Part shown: in pieces, positions 1 through 8,378 of the stretch
Layout of the letters: each line of letters starts with the position of its first letter
Numbering within the stretch: the stretch's first letter is position 1
Source: CAYSSJ01 sp964433675
Lineage (GTDB): Bacteria; Cloacimonadota; Cloacimonadia; Cloacimonadales; TCS61
Length of the DNA: 59,325 bases
NCBI GenBank assembly: GCA_964433675.1
Contig: CAYSSJ010000017.1
Span: forward strand, 1 to 59,325
Direction of reading: 5' to 3'
Position numbers and translations under genes: made by a program
The notes under the pieces: generated by a model
Told to the model about the DNA's origin: nothing
Seen by the model: only the letters and a program-made list of their open reading frames with translations
The model's database searches: none

Positions 1-1676
1 GTTTCTTCGTGTACTCCACCAATAATTGTTATGCCATACGGTTCATTGGGATCATCACTAAAAGGCACCCATATATTACGATTACCTGTACCACTATAAG
101 TACCCGGTGCTATGCTTACAGTGCCCCCTCCAATATCACCAACATAATCGAGAGCGGATTGGATGTCATTGAAAGCCTCGTTATTTGATGGATCATCAGA
201 GACATACGCAACGCTTGATTCGATAGATATCAAAGTAATGTCTTGTAGCTCTATAGGGTTTAAATTTTCGATAACAATATTATTTTGAACAGGATAATAA
301 CCAAAAAGTGAATATGTAATGTTATATCCTGAATTATCTATGAGTAGATCTATGGAATAATAACCATTTTCATCTGGATTAATTGTGAAGTTATGATTAT
401 CACTTTCGAAGGTTATCTCTACATCGGTAATATTTCCAGTTCCATTATCTAGATTTACAAATCCAGATACTTCGACTGTAGGACGAGAGTAGTAATTACC
501 TGACAAATCAATCTCTTGAATTATATATTCTAAAAAAGAAGCTACGGATCTCATTGATGTAGGGAAAACATTATCTCTTATTATTGCACATTCACTGAAG
601 GTTTTAGTGCCTGCTAATCTTGTAGGGTGATTTTCATAAATGCCTTGATCTTCCAAATCCGAATATAATGACTGTAAATAAGAATTGGCATTACTTACAC
701 TATTGTCATCCCATAGTTCAGTATTACCATTTGTTTTATCAGAAGCAAAAAAGGCTGCCACTTTATTAGTAATGTACATTAGATTCAATAAAGGGTCACT
801 TTCATTCGATAAATCAAACAGTCCTTCATTCTCAAAATAAGTATTGATACTATTCCAATACCAGTTCTCTTGAAAAAACATGAATCCGCCTCCACCATCA
901 GAAGACCAACCTTCATATGTATCACCATTAGTCGTGTCGGGATAAGTATAATGAACATCTTGATGAGCATGGGCAGGTACTCCCATATCCATCATCAAAT
1001 GACAAATTCTTCCGATTATTTCGTAGAACAATGCCAATTTTTCAGCTTCAATTAAATGAAGGGTTCCTACTGAACCGTTTACTGTAAATACTTCACAAGC
1101 ACCTGTTTCATAGAACTCGAAAAGATCGTTCACTTCAATAAAGTAAGTAAGATTGGCAAGTTGATCTGATTCTTCAAAATGAGTTTTACCAAATTGATAA
1201 TGAGGTACTATAGGACCTTCGATATATTTCCTTGCTTTTTGTAAAGCATTTTCACAATAAAATGAATAGTAGATAGAGCCTATACCTGGTATTGGTATAG
1301 TATCTGATAGGAACGTACTATTGTCAGGTCCACCATGAGCACCCCAAAAGTGTGTTATAGAAACATATGGATCACCACCTTTATAGAATAATTGACCTAT
1401 GAAATTTATTACATCTAATATTAAAAATTGATTAAAATCTGGTGGATTATTCAGTCTATAATGATAAATCCAGTCTTTTTTATCCTCATTTACAACACCC
1501 AACATTAATCTATGAAAATATTGATTAATTTCTGGATATTCTATTTGTCTCTCAATTTTTAGTAAATTATAAGACTCTTCCATCAAGTATTCATGTACAT
1601 CGCCAGTATATCTTGCACTCAAATTGTAAACAATTGTAATGGTTAATATTGATATTATAATTATTCTGCCTATCAT
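1..1676 (-). CDS. Secreted zinc-phospholipase-C-like protein with C-terminal beta-helix (3' end cut by window)
   Basis: Reading the minus strand from ATG at 1676 gives an open frame of at least 558 residues that runs off the window edge. The start has a strong ribosome site (AGGAGG) about 7 bases upstream. Residues 1-20 form a signal peptide. The motif HLMMDMGVPAHAH begins at His226; its H-x3-D-x5-H-x-H arrangement resembles the zinc site of phospholipase C / S1-P1 nuclease-type proteins. Another His-rich stretch (HFWGAHGG) lies near residue 108. After about residue 400 comes a carboxypeptidase-regulatory-like beta-sandwich, then the start of a right-handed beta-helix (GGTVSIAPGTY). It lies 15 bases downstream of the barrel gene at 1692-2222, so the two are probably cotranscribed. 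The zinc-enzyme call is inference from motif spacing; the substrate is unknown. Confidence 0.6.
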   Translation of the reverse strand, partial: MIGRIIIISILTITIVYNLSARYTGDVHEYLMEESYNLLKIERQIEYPEINQYFHRLMLGVVNEDKKDWIYHYRLNNPPDFNQFLILDVINFIGQLFYKGGDPYVSITHFWGAHGGPDNSTFLSDTIPIPGIGSIYYSFYCENALQKARKYIEGPIVPHYQFGKTHFEESDQLANLTYFIEVNDLFEFYETGACEVFTVNGSVGTLHLIEAEKLALFYEIIGRICHLMMDMGVPAHAHQDVHYTYPDTTNGDTYEGWSSDGGGGFMFFQENWYWNSINTYFENEGLFDLSNESDPLLNLMYITNKVAAFFASDKTNGNTELWDDNSVSNANSYLQSLYSDLEDQGIYENHPTRLAGTKTFSECAIIRDNVFPTSMRSVASFLEYIIQEIDLSGNYYSRPTVEVSGFVNLDNGTGNITDVEITFESDNHNFTINPDENGYYSIDLLIDNSGYNITYSLFGYYPVQNNIVIENLNPIELQDITLISIESSVAYVSDDPSNNEAFNDIQSALDYVGDIGGGTVSIAPGTYSGTGNRNIWVPFSDDPNEPYGITIIGGVHEE

Positions 1677-1691
1677 AACAAAACCTCCTTT

Positions 1692-2222
1692 TTAAAATTT
1701 TATTGCCACTTCGGCATTTAGCAGATTCGGTTGTAATCCAACATCTATTGAAGGACTTATGGTTATCATATTATTAACTTTGAAACTATACCCATAACCT
1801 ATGCTTATTAATAGTAATAAATCTTTATCATCAATTTCCACACCTGTAGTCGGAAAAATACTTGGTAGTTGACTCAAAAACCCACCTAGTTTTAGTTTTA
1901 AAAAAGACTTTTCTCTTTCAGAATTCCAATAATTATTCGCCTGAAAATAAACAGTAGGATATCTTGATTTGATTGGTTCGAAAGTTAATTTTGGTCCGGC
2001 GACATGAGAATATAATCTTTTTTTAAAATTTAGTGTTAGTTCCCAAGCTTTGTCTTCATATATATTTGCTACTCCTGCTCCAAAACCGATTCCAGAAAAA
2101 ATACCTGTCGTAGGCATTATCATAAAAATTGGCTTGCGTCTCTGTACTTCACAAAACAGTGGGATTTGACTGATTGAAATAAACAATACTACTAATATTA
2201 TTGTTAATATAGATTTAAACAT
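1692..2222 (-). CDS. Small secreted, probably outer-membrane beta-barrel protein
   Basis: This encodes 176 residues from ATG at 2222. I chose that start over an in-frame GTG at 2234 because an AGGA box sits 5 bases before the ATG, inside the longer reading. Residues 1-27 are a signal peptide (a hydrophobic ILTIILVVLFISIS core). The mature part alternates polar and hydrophobic residues, is rich in Gly and aromatic residues, and ends in a hydrophobic/basic strand (AEVAIKF), as small outer-membrane barrels do. I do not recognise the family. It is the first gene of a likely two-gene unit with the phospholipase-like protein, so it may be a transporter or anchor for it, but that is only inferred from position. 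Confidence 0.6.
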   Translation of the reverse strand: MFKSILTIILVVLFISISQIPLFCEVQRRKPIFMIMPTTGIFSGIGFGAGVANIYEDKAWELTLNFKKRLYSHVAGPKLTFEPIKSRYPTVYFQANNYWNSEREKSFLKLKLGGFLSQLPSIFPTTGVEIDDKDLLLLISIGYGYSFKVNNMITISPSIDVGLQPNLLNAEVAIKF

Positions 2223-2334
2223 TTTAATCCTCACTTTTATTTATTCCACTCCCTATCTTGTCCATATTATTTTGGATTTAGACAAGATAATACACTTACT
2301 CTCCCCACGACGGAGCAAACGTAGGGAGATAGAG

Positions 2335-2604
2335 CTAAATGTACTTATTGCGTGAGCAGAAGCAAATTTGCCTGAGGATGAAAGCCGTGACACATGATGT
2401 GACATTTCTGCTATTTCTCTCTATATTTTGGCTTAATTTCTCTGTTTTCGGGGGGGGGGGGGGTAGCTCTACAGATAATGGAATAGAAAAGTTATTCAGG
2501 CTGTGATCTGCTTTGAAACGCACTTTGGCAACCAACAGCTTATCATTATGCGTAAGCTTCACAGTAACACCTCTACCACAAAATATCTTTTTTCTAATGC
2601 TCAT
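2335..2604 (-). CDS. Doubtful small ORF (89 residues) crossing a poly-C tract
   Basis: This open frame starts MSIRKKIF and has a run of five prolines made by the C14 tract on this strand. I see no Shine-Dalgarno sequence before the ATG, and I do not recognise the sequence. After the proline run the composition becomes cysteine-rich and unlike a folded protein. The other two frames after the tract stop within about 7-16 codons, so a slip in tract length would truncate the product. It could be a decayed gene remnant, a phase-variable small protein or simply chance. Confidence 0.15.
   Translation of the reverse strand: MSIRKKIFCGRGVTVKLTHNDKLLVAKVRFKADHSLNNFSIPLSVELPPPPPKTEKLSQNIERNSRNVTSCVTAFILRQICFCSRNKYI
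2450..2463. repeat. Homopolymer run of 14 G
   Basis: Fourteen consecutive G on the plus strand (C on the minus), preceded by TTTTC and followed by TAGCTC. Such tracts slip during replication and are also often misread by sequencers. It lies inside the doubtful 89-codon frame and about 230 bases upstream of the start of the barrel gene. Confidence 0.9.
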
Positions 2605-2774
2605 ATGCTATATATAATACAATTTTCATGCCAAAATCATTATTTTCTATTATGACAATTATATAAATATTTCTAACTGACTTATTATTAGTTTATTACA
2701 TTTACCTATAAAAAATTTCTGCCAATAGAAAAAATAAAACCTTAAGTATCAAAACTGAATTTGAACATCAAATA

Positions 2775-2823
2775 TGTGACTAAAATGTCACAATATTTGC
2801 CGTATAATTGTCACAGATGTCAC
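2775..2823. promoter_or_regulatory. Cluster of TGTCAC boxes, possible regulator site
   Basis: TGTGAC at 2775-2780 is followed by TGTCAC at 2786-2791, 2809-2814 and 2818-2823. The first two are inverted relative to each other. A related inverted pair (GTGACAC ... GTGACAT) occurs near 2388-2406. The boxes resemble half-sites of a CRP/FNR-type regulator but do not match the full consensus. No well-supported gene starts right after them. Confidence 0.2.
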
Positions 2824-2953
2824 GGTTTTGCTTTCTTGGTGAAATAAGCAAGAGGGGAGCAGGTGAGAAGACAGTAGTGAGTGATGAGTATATGAGTTTT
2901 GAGAAGAGCAAGAAGAGACTGAGAGAGGGATTGTCCGGAGACAGTAATAATAG

Positions 2954-3354
2954 CCTGCGCCTTCAGGCGTAGGGTTTTATGCTCTGATACATCATTATCA
3001 AGTCGTTTACGACTTTATCTTATCAACGCCGTTAACGGCCTAAAAATGCTATATTTATAAACAAATACCAGCCCTGAAGGACTGGTCTATTTTTGAGGAG
3101 GCTAATACCCGAAGGGTATATATGATAGTTTGCCCGGTGAAATCACTTAGTATTTTTCTTCATGCTTATTTCACTGGGCCTGTTGTGAAACCGTAGGTAA
3201 TCAATATAACCACAAGATTTTCCCTGAAAGGGATAAATAGCTATCTTTCTTAAAACTATATATCGCCTTCAGCGAAATAAACGGTGGTTGTCACCCGATC
3301 ATAGGGTTTCGCAAGCTCAACCCCATGCTAACATATTTTTCTGCTTCGCAGAAA
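2954..3354. repeat. Array of short imperfect palindromes in intergenic DNA
   Basis: At least eight different small inverted repeats follow one another: 2954-2973 (arms CCTGCGCCT), 3000-3015 (AAGTCGT/ACGACTT), 3028-3039 (perfect GCCGTTAACGGC), 3067-3086 (ACCAG/CTGGT), 3105-3119 (ATACCC/GGGTAT), 3132-3143 with 3168-3179 (GCCCGGTGAAAT and its near complement), 3221-3233 (TCCCTGAAAGGGA) and 3338-3354 (TTTCTGC/GCAGAAA). Spacing is irregular and arms differ, so this is neither CRISPR nor a simple tandem repeat. Similar mosaics of unrelated palindromes occur in intergenic DNA of FCB-group genomes. Confidence 0.7.
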
Positions 3355-3591
3355 CACCATAATGATCGATCATCTTTTTATTGGTCATTCGGTAATTGTA
3401 ATCTACTTGTCACTCGTTACTCGTCACTTGTTACTTTCCCCTTTGCCCATCTCACTTTTCACCTAAATTTCATCCTGCTTCTCTTAACTATAAATTCCGT
3501 GAGCGAAGCGAACAAATTCCTACCAATTCCTTCTCCCTAAACCTTCAACTCTAAACCCTAAACATCTAAACTTTCATCCATCAGGCAAACT

Positions 3592-6477
3592 TCATCTAAA
3601 TATAATGATCTTGCCGGTCTCGCTCTTATCACCACGTTTCAAATAATAGAGATAAATCCCGCTGTAAAATTTCTCTGTAGGCACCTGCCATATACTCTCT
3701 ATACGCTCAGATTTGTGAGGTGCGATCTCATCAAAACGGATTTTCTCGACCAGACGTCCCCTTATATCGTAGAGCTCGACTTTTACTATATCAGGATCAT
3801 TTTCTACAACATAGGAGAACGTGATAGTCTCGTGAATTTCCATCTTGAACGGATTGGGATAGACTATTACATCAAGTTGTTCTGTTGGAGGAGGTGGAGG
3901 TGTAGGCTCAGTTTCACCCAATTCTTCAAACATTTGGGCAAACAGTTCACCAACCTGCTCTTTATCGAAATAATAGAGTGGGAATCCAAACAAAAATACC
4001 TGCCCATACTCAGAAGCTTTTATAGCACAATCTTTGCCTTCCCACTGGTTACCTTCGGTACCATGAAATTGATAAATCCCATTATCACTCTCGGAAAAAG
4101 TGACAACATAAGGTAATGTTTCGTTGAAATTGGGCTCAAGTTTTTCCAAATCCAGGGTAAGATCGGGGTATTCCGGGGAATATGCGGATTGAAATACCAT
4201 GTTTGTCACCATTTCCATCTCGGTAATATTCAAGTATTCATTTCTAAACTGCTCCGTCAAAGTAAAAGCGGTTCGCCAACCGGAAATAATCATATTGCCG
4301 CCTGAACGGAGGTATGAACTGATCTTGTTCAGATTATCATCACTGGCGATCAGATTTTGGCTCATATCGTCATCATGCCAGAAGATGGTAGAATACTGAG
4401 CCATCTTAGCCAAGCTGGGGCTGCCTTCTGTCTGGTAATGATGGAGCAAGTAAGGTAGATCGATAACTTCATCATAGAATTGATCTATCTCCGTTTGTGA
4501 TGGAGTACCGTCTCTGGTCTCATTTATTACCAACACACCCTGATCCATAGGAAATTGCAGCGGTCCGGCTTCGTAGTGCTCCGAAGGCTCGGTTTCGAAC
4601 TCGTCATTTATTACCGCAGTTATATAGTACTGATAGACCACCTCATTTTCGACATCATGGTCATGATAAAAAGTAGCTGCTATAGGATACTGATTCACCT
4701 TGCTAAACTCGTTTTCGCCTTTAACAGAGCGGTATAGATTGTAGCCATCTATTTCCAGCTCTTCCCAAAAGTCTTCCCACTGCAGGATAACGCTGCCGTC
4801 CAACTGATAAGCAAGTTCTATCGCCGGTTCATGATAAGAAATCATCCGTTTGATCGTCCAGTTATCAGGATCGATCTCAAATGCTTCAAATTCGGAAGCA
4901 GAGAGCTGTATCGTAGTAAGTGCGGGTATATCCGGCTCTGCAATTACGCTAGCCGAATCGGTAAGACCCTCAGAAATCATTTTTACAGGTAGTTTCATAT
5001 AAAAATCCGTCTCGGAATTGGAAGTCGTTTTGATAGCCGTAATCAGCTCAGGATTATCCGATGAATTGTTAGTAAAAAAAGTATATTCCAGAGAAGGTAG
5101 TCCATCGCTAAAAATCCACTGCTCAAAAAATTGCTGTAATTCCATTCCGCTCACTTGCTCACATATATCGATAAAATCTCCGGTTTCTGCATTATCATTG
5201 TAATAGGTATCGAAATAGGTTTGCAAAATATTCCAGAAATTTTCTTCTCCCACTTCCAAGCGTAGCATATGAAGCACCGATGCACCTTTGGTATATACAT
5301 AGGGTGCAAAATATTCATGAAATGGCGGATCATAGATAGTTCTCGGTCCGGCACTGTTAGACCAGCTTATATACTGATTATGAAAAGAAGTTTTTACATA
5401 ATCTGTCATATACTCGTACCCTTCTTTAGCTTCGGCATAAACAGCTTCCGAATAAGTGGCAAAGCTTTCGGAGAGCCACACATCAGTCCAGGAATATGGA
5501 GTAACACAATTGCCGAACCATTGGTGCGCTAGTTCATGCGCGATCACATATTCTCCGGATTGCGTACCGGTGATCAGTGAAGATGACAAGGTTGAGATGG
5601 TCTGATGTTCCATCGCTAAGAAAGTAGTTATACTCGTGACAGCATGACCGTATTTTTCAAATGGATAGAATCCATATCTATCACTGAAAATTTGCATCAT
5701 CAGAGGGACATTCTCGAAATCAACGAGAGCATTATTATGCTGAGCCGGTGAAACGAAATTGTGGATCGGTATGCCTTCAAAATCTTGAAAAAATTCTTCG
5801 TAATTTGCTGCTGTCAGACTAACCAGATAGGTAGCAATCGGATTTTCACCTTCCCATATATGAGTTTTTGTTCCGTCCCCATTGTCTATGATATCCGTCC
5901 TGATACCATTGCAGGCAACCAACCAATCATCTCTGATGGTAATCTCAAAATCTACTATCGCCTTATCGTGCGGATAATCATAGCTGGGCCACCAATAGCG
6001 CCCGGCATACGGTACAGACAAAGTGTAAATAGCATTCGGATTGAAGAACATTCCCAATACATAGGTGCCACTGCTGAGTTCGGGATGTCCGGCATAAGTA
6101 ACTGAAGTTTGGAATAATTCTCCCTCTTCTATCAAGCCGAGATCAATCGTAATTATATCATCTTCATGGGTAAATTCAGTGCTGCTTCCATTAACCAACA
6201 CTTCTTCTACTTCATAAGCCATAATAAGATCATACGCTATAGAGGTCAAATCTTCTTCTGCCAGCACTTCGGCATTAACAGTTCCCTCCAAATACTCCGT
6301 ATCGTGATCGATAGCCAAGATGATCTGATAATATTGCATATCGAAATTGTGATCAGCTGTTCTGTATGCATCCGTATCAAAGTGAAAATAATCGAAGCTC
6401 TCCGGTTCTATGGGTGGATGAGCATATATGGAAATTAAAAAAAATAAGATTAACAGGACAAAATAAATTTTCTGCAT
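3592..6477 (-). CDS. Secreted M1-family aminopeptidase with type IX-like sorting tail
   Basis: This 961-residue protein has a signal peptide (residues 1-19) and an M1 zinc aminopeptidase domain. The zinc motif is HELAH at 314-318 with the third ligand Glu337 in WLSESFATY, exactly the HEXXH-x18-E spacing. The exopeptidase loop reads LAMEH near 287-291 instead of GAMEN. After the peptidase come a fibronectin-III-like segment (around 560-640), a Rossmann-like region containing IFWHDDD and GGNMIISGWRTA (around 650-850), and a FlgD-like tail (YPNPF to KIIIFR) typical of type IX cargo. A GGAGGG ribosome site sits 7 bases before the ATG. It is divergent from groL across a 170-base intergenic region. 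The role is probably extracellular peptide degradation; the Rossmann-like part is of unknown function. Confidence 0.9.
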   Translation of the reverse strand: MQKIYFVLLILFFLISIYAHPPIEPESFDYFHFDTDAYRTADHNFDMQYYQIILAIDHDTEYLEGTVNAEVLAEEDLTSIAYDLIMAYEVEEVLVNGSSTEFTHEDDIITIDLGLIEEGELFQTSVTYAGHPELSSGTYVLGMFFNPNAIYTLSVPYAGRYWWPSYDYPHDKAIVDFEITIRDDWLVACNGIRTDIIDNGDGTKTHIWEGENPIATYLVSLTAANYEEFFQDFEGIPIHNFVSPAQHNNALVDFENVPLMMQIFSDRYGFYPFEKYGHAVTSITTFLAMEHQTISTLSSSLITGTQSGEYVIAHELAHQWFGNCVTPYSWTDVWLSESFATYSEAVYAEAKEGYEYMTDYVKTSFHNQYISWSNSAGPRTIYDPPFHEYFAPYVYTKGASVLHMLRLEVGEENFWNILQTYFDTYYNDNAETGDFIDICEQVSGMELQQFFEQWIFSDGLPSLEYTFFTNNSSDNPELITAIKTTSNSETDFYMKLPVKMISEGLTDSASVIAEPDIPALTTIQLSASEFEAFEIDPDNWTIKRMISYHEPAIELAYQLDGSVILQWEDFWEELEIDGYNLYRSVKGENEFSKVNQYPIAATFYHDHDVENEVVYQYYITAVINDEFETEPSEHYEAGPLQFPMDQGVLVINETRDGTPSQTEIDQFYDEVIDLPYLLHHYQTEGSPSLAKMAQYSTIFWHDDDMSQNLIASDDNLNKISSYLRSGGNMIISGWRTAFTLTEQFRNEYLNITEMEMVTNMVFQSAYSPEYPDLTLDLEKLEPNFNETLPYVVTFSESDNGIYQFHGTEGNQWEGKDCAIKASEYGQVFLFGFPLYYFDKEQVGELFAQMFEELGETEPTPPPPPTEQLDVIVYPNPFKMEIHETITFSYVVENDPDIVKVELYDIRGRLVEKIRFDEIAPHKSERIESIWQVPTEKFYSGIYLYYLKRGDKSETGKIIIFR

Positions 6478-6564
6478 CGATTCCCTCCGCTATAAATATC
6501 TTTATTACAAATATTATGTTAGTCTGATTTTGGCAATGAATTTCTTGAAAAAAAATCTTTTTCA

Positions 6565-6593
6565 TTGACAAAAAAAAGCTTACCTTATTTTTT
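6565..6593 (+). promoter_or_regulatory. Probable groL promoter
   Basis: A TTGACA box at 6565-6570 is followed, after 18 bases from its TTG, by TATTTTTT at 6586-6593. That fits a Bacteroidota-type TTG-N18-TAnnTTTk promoter better than a sigma70 TATAAT. It directly abuts the CIRCE operator. No transcription start evidence is available. Confidence 0.5.
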
Positions 6594-6618
6594 AGCGCTC
6601 AGAAGGTGAGATTGCTAA
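6592..6618 (+). promoter_or_regulatory. CIRCE operator (HrcA binding site)
   Basis: TTAGCGCTC at 6592-6600, nine spacer bases, then GATTGCTAA at 6610-6618. The consensus is TTAGCACTC-N9-GAGTGCTAA, so there is one mismatch in each arm, and those two mismatches are not compensating. It lies between the promoter and the groL start, where HrcA would repress transcription until heat shock. Confidence 0.9.
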
Positions 6619-6647
6619 GAAACAAAAATAGAAGGAGGAATAAGGAT

Positions 6648-8285
6648 ATGGCAAAACAAATGAAATTCAGCCATGAATCGAGGACTGCGTTAAAAAAAGG
6701 TGTGGACAAGCTTGCCGATGCGGTAAAGATCACCTTGGGTCCGCGTGGACGCAATGTAGTACTAGATAAGAAATTTGGATCTCCGACCATCACAAATGAT
6801 GGTGTAACAATTGCAAAAGAGATCGAATTGGAAGATGGCTTTGAAAACATGGGAGCTCAGCTTGTAAAAGAAGTTGCGGAAAAGACACATGATATAGCAG
6901 GTGATGGCACCACTACAGCGACTATACTCACACAAGCGATTATCGAAGAAGGTTTGAAGCATGTGACAGCCGGTGTAAATCCGATGTATCTCAAACGCGG
7001 ATTGGAGAAAGCTGCTAAAGTTGTAGTAGAACGCATTAAAGAATTAAACAAGACTATCAAGAGTTCAAACGAGATCGCTCAGATCGGTTCCATATCAGCC
7101 AACAACGATCCAGAGATCGGCAAATTGATCGCAGAAGCGATGGAAGCAGTTGGCAATGAAGGAATCATCAACGTAGAAGAAGCAAAATCGATAGAGACAT
7201 ATATGGAGACAGTCGAAGGTATGCAATTTGATCGTGGTTATCTTTCTCCATATTTTGCAACCGACACCGACAAGATGATCACCGAATTTGATGATCCCTA
7301 TATTCTATTGTATGATAAGAAGATCAGTGTCATGAAAGACCTACTTCCCATCTTGCAAGAAGTAGCACAATCGGGTAAACCATTGCTCATCATCTCCGAA
7401 GATGTGGAAGGTGAAGCTTTGGCAACATTAGTAGTGAACAAACTACGTGGCACATTGAATGTTGCTGCTGTCAAAGCTCCCGGATTCGGAGACAGACGTA
7501 AAGCTATGATGGAAGATATCGCTATTCTTACAGGTGGCACGGTTATCTCCGAAGATTTGGGAAGAAAACTCGAATCAGCTACTATCAAAGATCTTGGCAG
7601 TGCCAAAAAGGTATTGGTAGATAAAGAGAATACTACCATCCGTGAAGGTAACGGGAAAGCAGAAGATCTAAAAGCACGAATTAAGCAGATTAAAGCACAA
7701 ATTGAAGAGACCACTTCTGATTATGACAAAGAGAAACTTCAGGAAAGACTAGCCAAGCTCTCCAGTGGAGTTGCTGTAATCAAGATAGGTGCTGCTACAG
7801 AGACAGAGATGAAAGAGAAGAAAGCCCGGGTAGATGATGCGCTTCATGCTACCAGAGCAGCTGTGGAAGAAGGCATCGTAACAGGTGGTGGCGCTACTCT
7901 CATCTATGCTTCCCGCGCTATCGATAAGATGGAAACCATAACTCATGAAGAGAAAGTTGGTGCCCAATTGTTGAAGAGAGCACTGGAAAAACCGGCATAC
8001 CAAATTGCCAAGAATGCAGGTGAAGAAGGCGCTCTGATCGTTGAAAAGCTCAAAAGTTCTGATGATATCCATTTCGGTTTCAATGCCGAAACCGGTAAAT
8101 TTGAAGATCTATTCAAAGCAGGCGTGATCGATCCTGCCAAAGTAGTTCGTAGTGCAGTACAGAACGCTACCAGTATTTCCGGATTGTTCCTCACCACCGA
8201 ATGTCTGATCACAGACATCAAAGAAGATGAACCGGCAGCTCCCCCTAGTATGCCCGGTGGTGGCGGCATGCCCGGAATGTATTAA
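6648..8285 (+). CDS. groL: Chaperonin GroEL (Cpn60)
   Basis: The 545-residue ATP-dependent chaperonin subunit folds proteins in the cytoplasm with GroES. The start is ATG at 6648 (MAKQMKFS), 11 bases after a GGAGG box; an in-frame GTG at 6606 would add a 14-residue leader unlike GroEL. Conserved features are GPRGRNVVL, the ATP-site AGDGTTTATIL, GGGATLIYA and the C-terminal Gly-Met-rich GGMPGMY tail. Length matches the family. CIRCE upstream indicates HrcA control. No groS gene is adjacent, so GroES must be encoded elsewhere. A good terminator follows, making it monocistronic. Confidence 0.99.
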   Translation: MAKQMKFSHESRTALKKGVDKLADAVKITLGPRGRNVVLDKKFGSPTITNDGVTIAKEIELEDGFENMGAQLVKEVAEKTHDIAGDGTTTATILTQAIIEEGLKHVTAGVNPMYLKRGLEKAAKVVVERIKELNKTIKSSNEIAQIGSISANNDPEIGKLIAEAMEAVGNEGIINVEEAKSIETYMETVEGMQFDRGYLSPYFATDTDKMITEFDDPYILLYDKKISVMKDLLPILQEVAQSGKPLLIISEDVEGEALATLVVNKLRGTLNVAAVKAPGFGDRRKAMMEDIAILTGGTVISEDLGRKLESATIKDLGSAKKVLVDKENTTIREGNGKAEDLKARIKQIKAQIEETTSDYDKEKLQERLAKLSSGVAVIKIGAATETEMKEKKARVDDALHATRAAVEEGIVTGGGATLIYASRAIDKMETITHEEKVGAQLLKRALEKPAYQIAKNAGEEGALIVEKLKSSDDIHFGFNAETGKFEDLFKAGVIDPAKVVRSAVQNATSISGLFLTTECLITDIKEDEPAAPPSMPGGGGMPGMY

Positions 8286-8298
8286 TAAAAACCATATT

Positions 8299-8331
8299 AC
8301 AGGCTGCAACTTTTTGCAGCCTGTTTTTTTT
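8299..8331 (+). terminator. Rho-independent terminator of groL
   Basis: A perfect 10-bp stem ACAGGCTGCA / TGCAGCCTGT (8299-8308 and 8315-8324) with a six-base loop is followed by a run of T. It starts 14 bases after the groL stop codon. Confidence 0.95.
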
Positions 8332-8378
8332 ACTTCACAATCCATGAAATATCTTCAGCTAAAAATGCGAAAAAGTGC

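Larger units (their letters stand above)
2223..3591. other. 1.37-kb intergenic region, palindrome-rich, no convincing gene
   Basis: It lies between the upstream end of the 176-residue barrel gene and the 3' end of the M1 peptidase gene. It contains a weak 89-codon minus-strand frame (2335-2604), a 14-G tract (2450-2463), a cluster of TGTCAC boxes (2775-2823), a purine-rich degenerate stretch (about 2855-2925), many short palindromes (2954-3354), a degenerate CACTTGTCACTCGT-type stretch (3405-3435) and a CTAAACC-rich stretch (about 3538-3572). Codon-like structure is absent over most of it. A plus-strand frame at 3325-3540 crosses the palindromes and looks spurious. Confidence 0.7.

Noticed and set aside
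2775..2823. CRP or FNR binding site
   Set aside because: Half-sites are present, but full consensus spacing (TGTGA-N6-TCACA, TTGAT-N4-ATCAA) is not met.
2954..3354. CRISPR array
   Set aside because: The palindromes differ from one another, and there are no identical repeats with regular unique spacers and no cas genes.
3325..3540. 71-codon plus-strand frame in the palindrome region
   Set aside because: It crosses palindromic intergenic DNA and degenerate simple sequence, has no ribosome site and no protein-like composition.
3538..3572. Telomere-like CCCTAAA repeat
   Set aside because: Only one or two degenerate units are present, in a chromosomal intergenic region; no tandem array.
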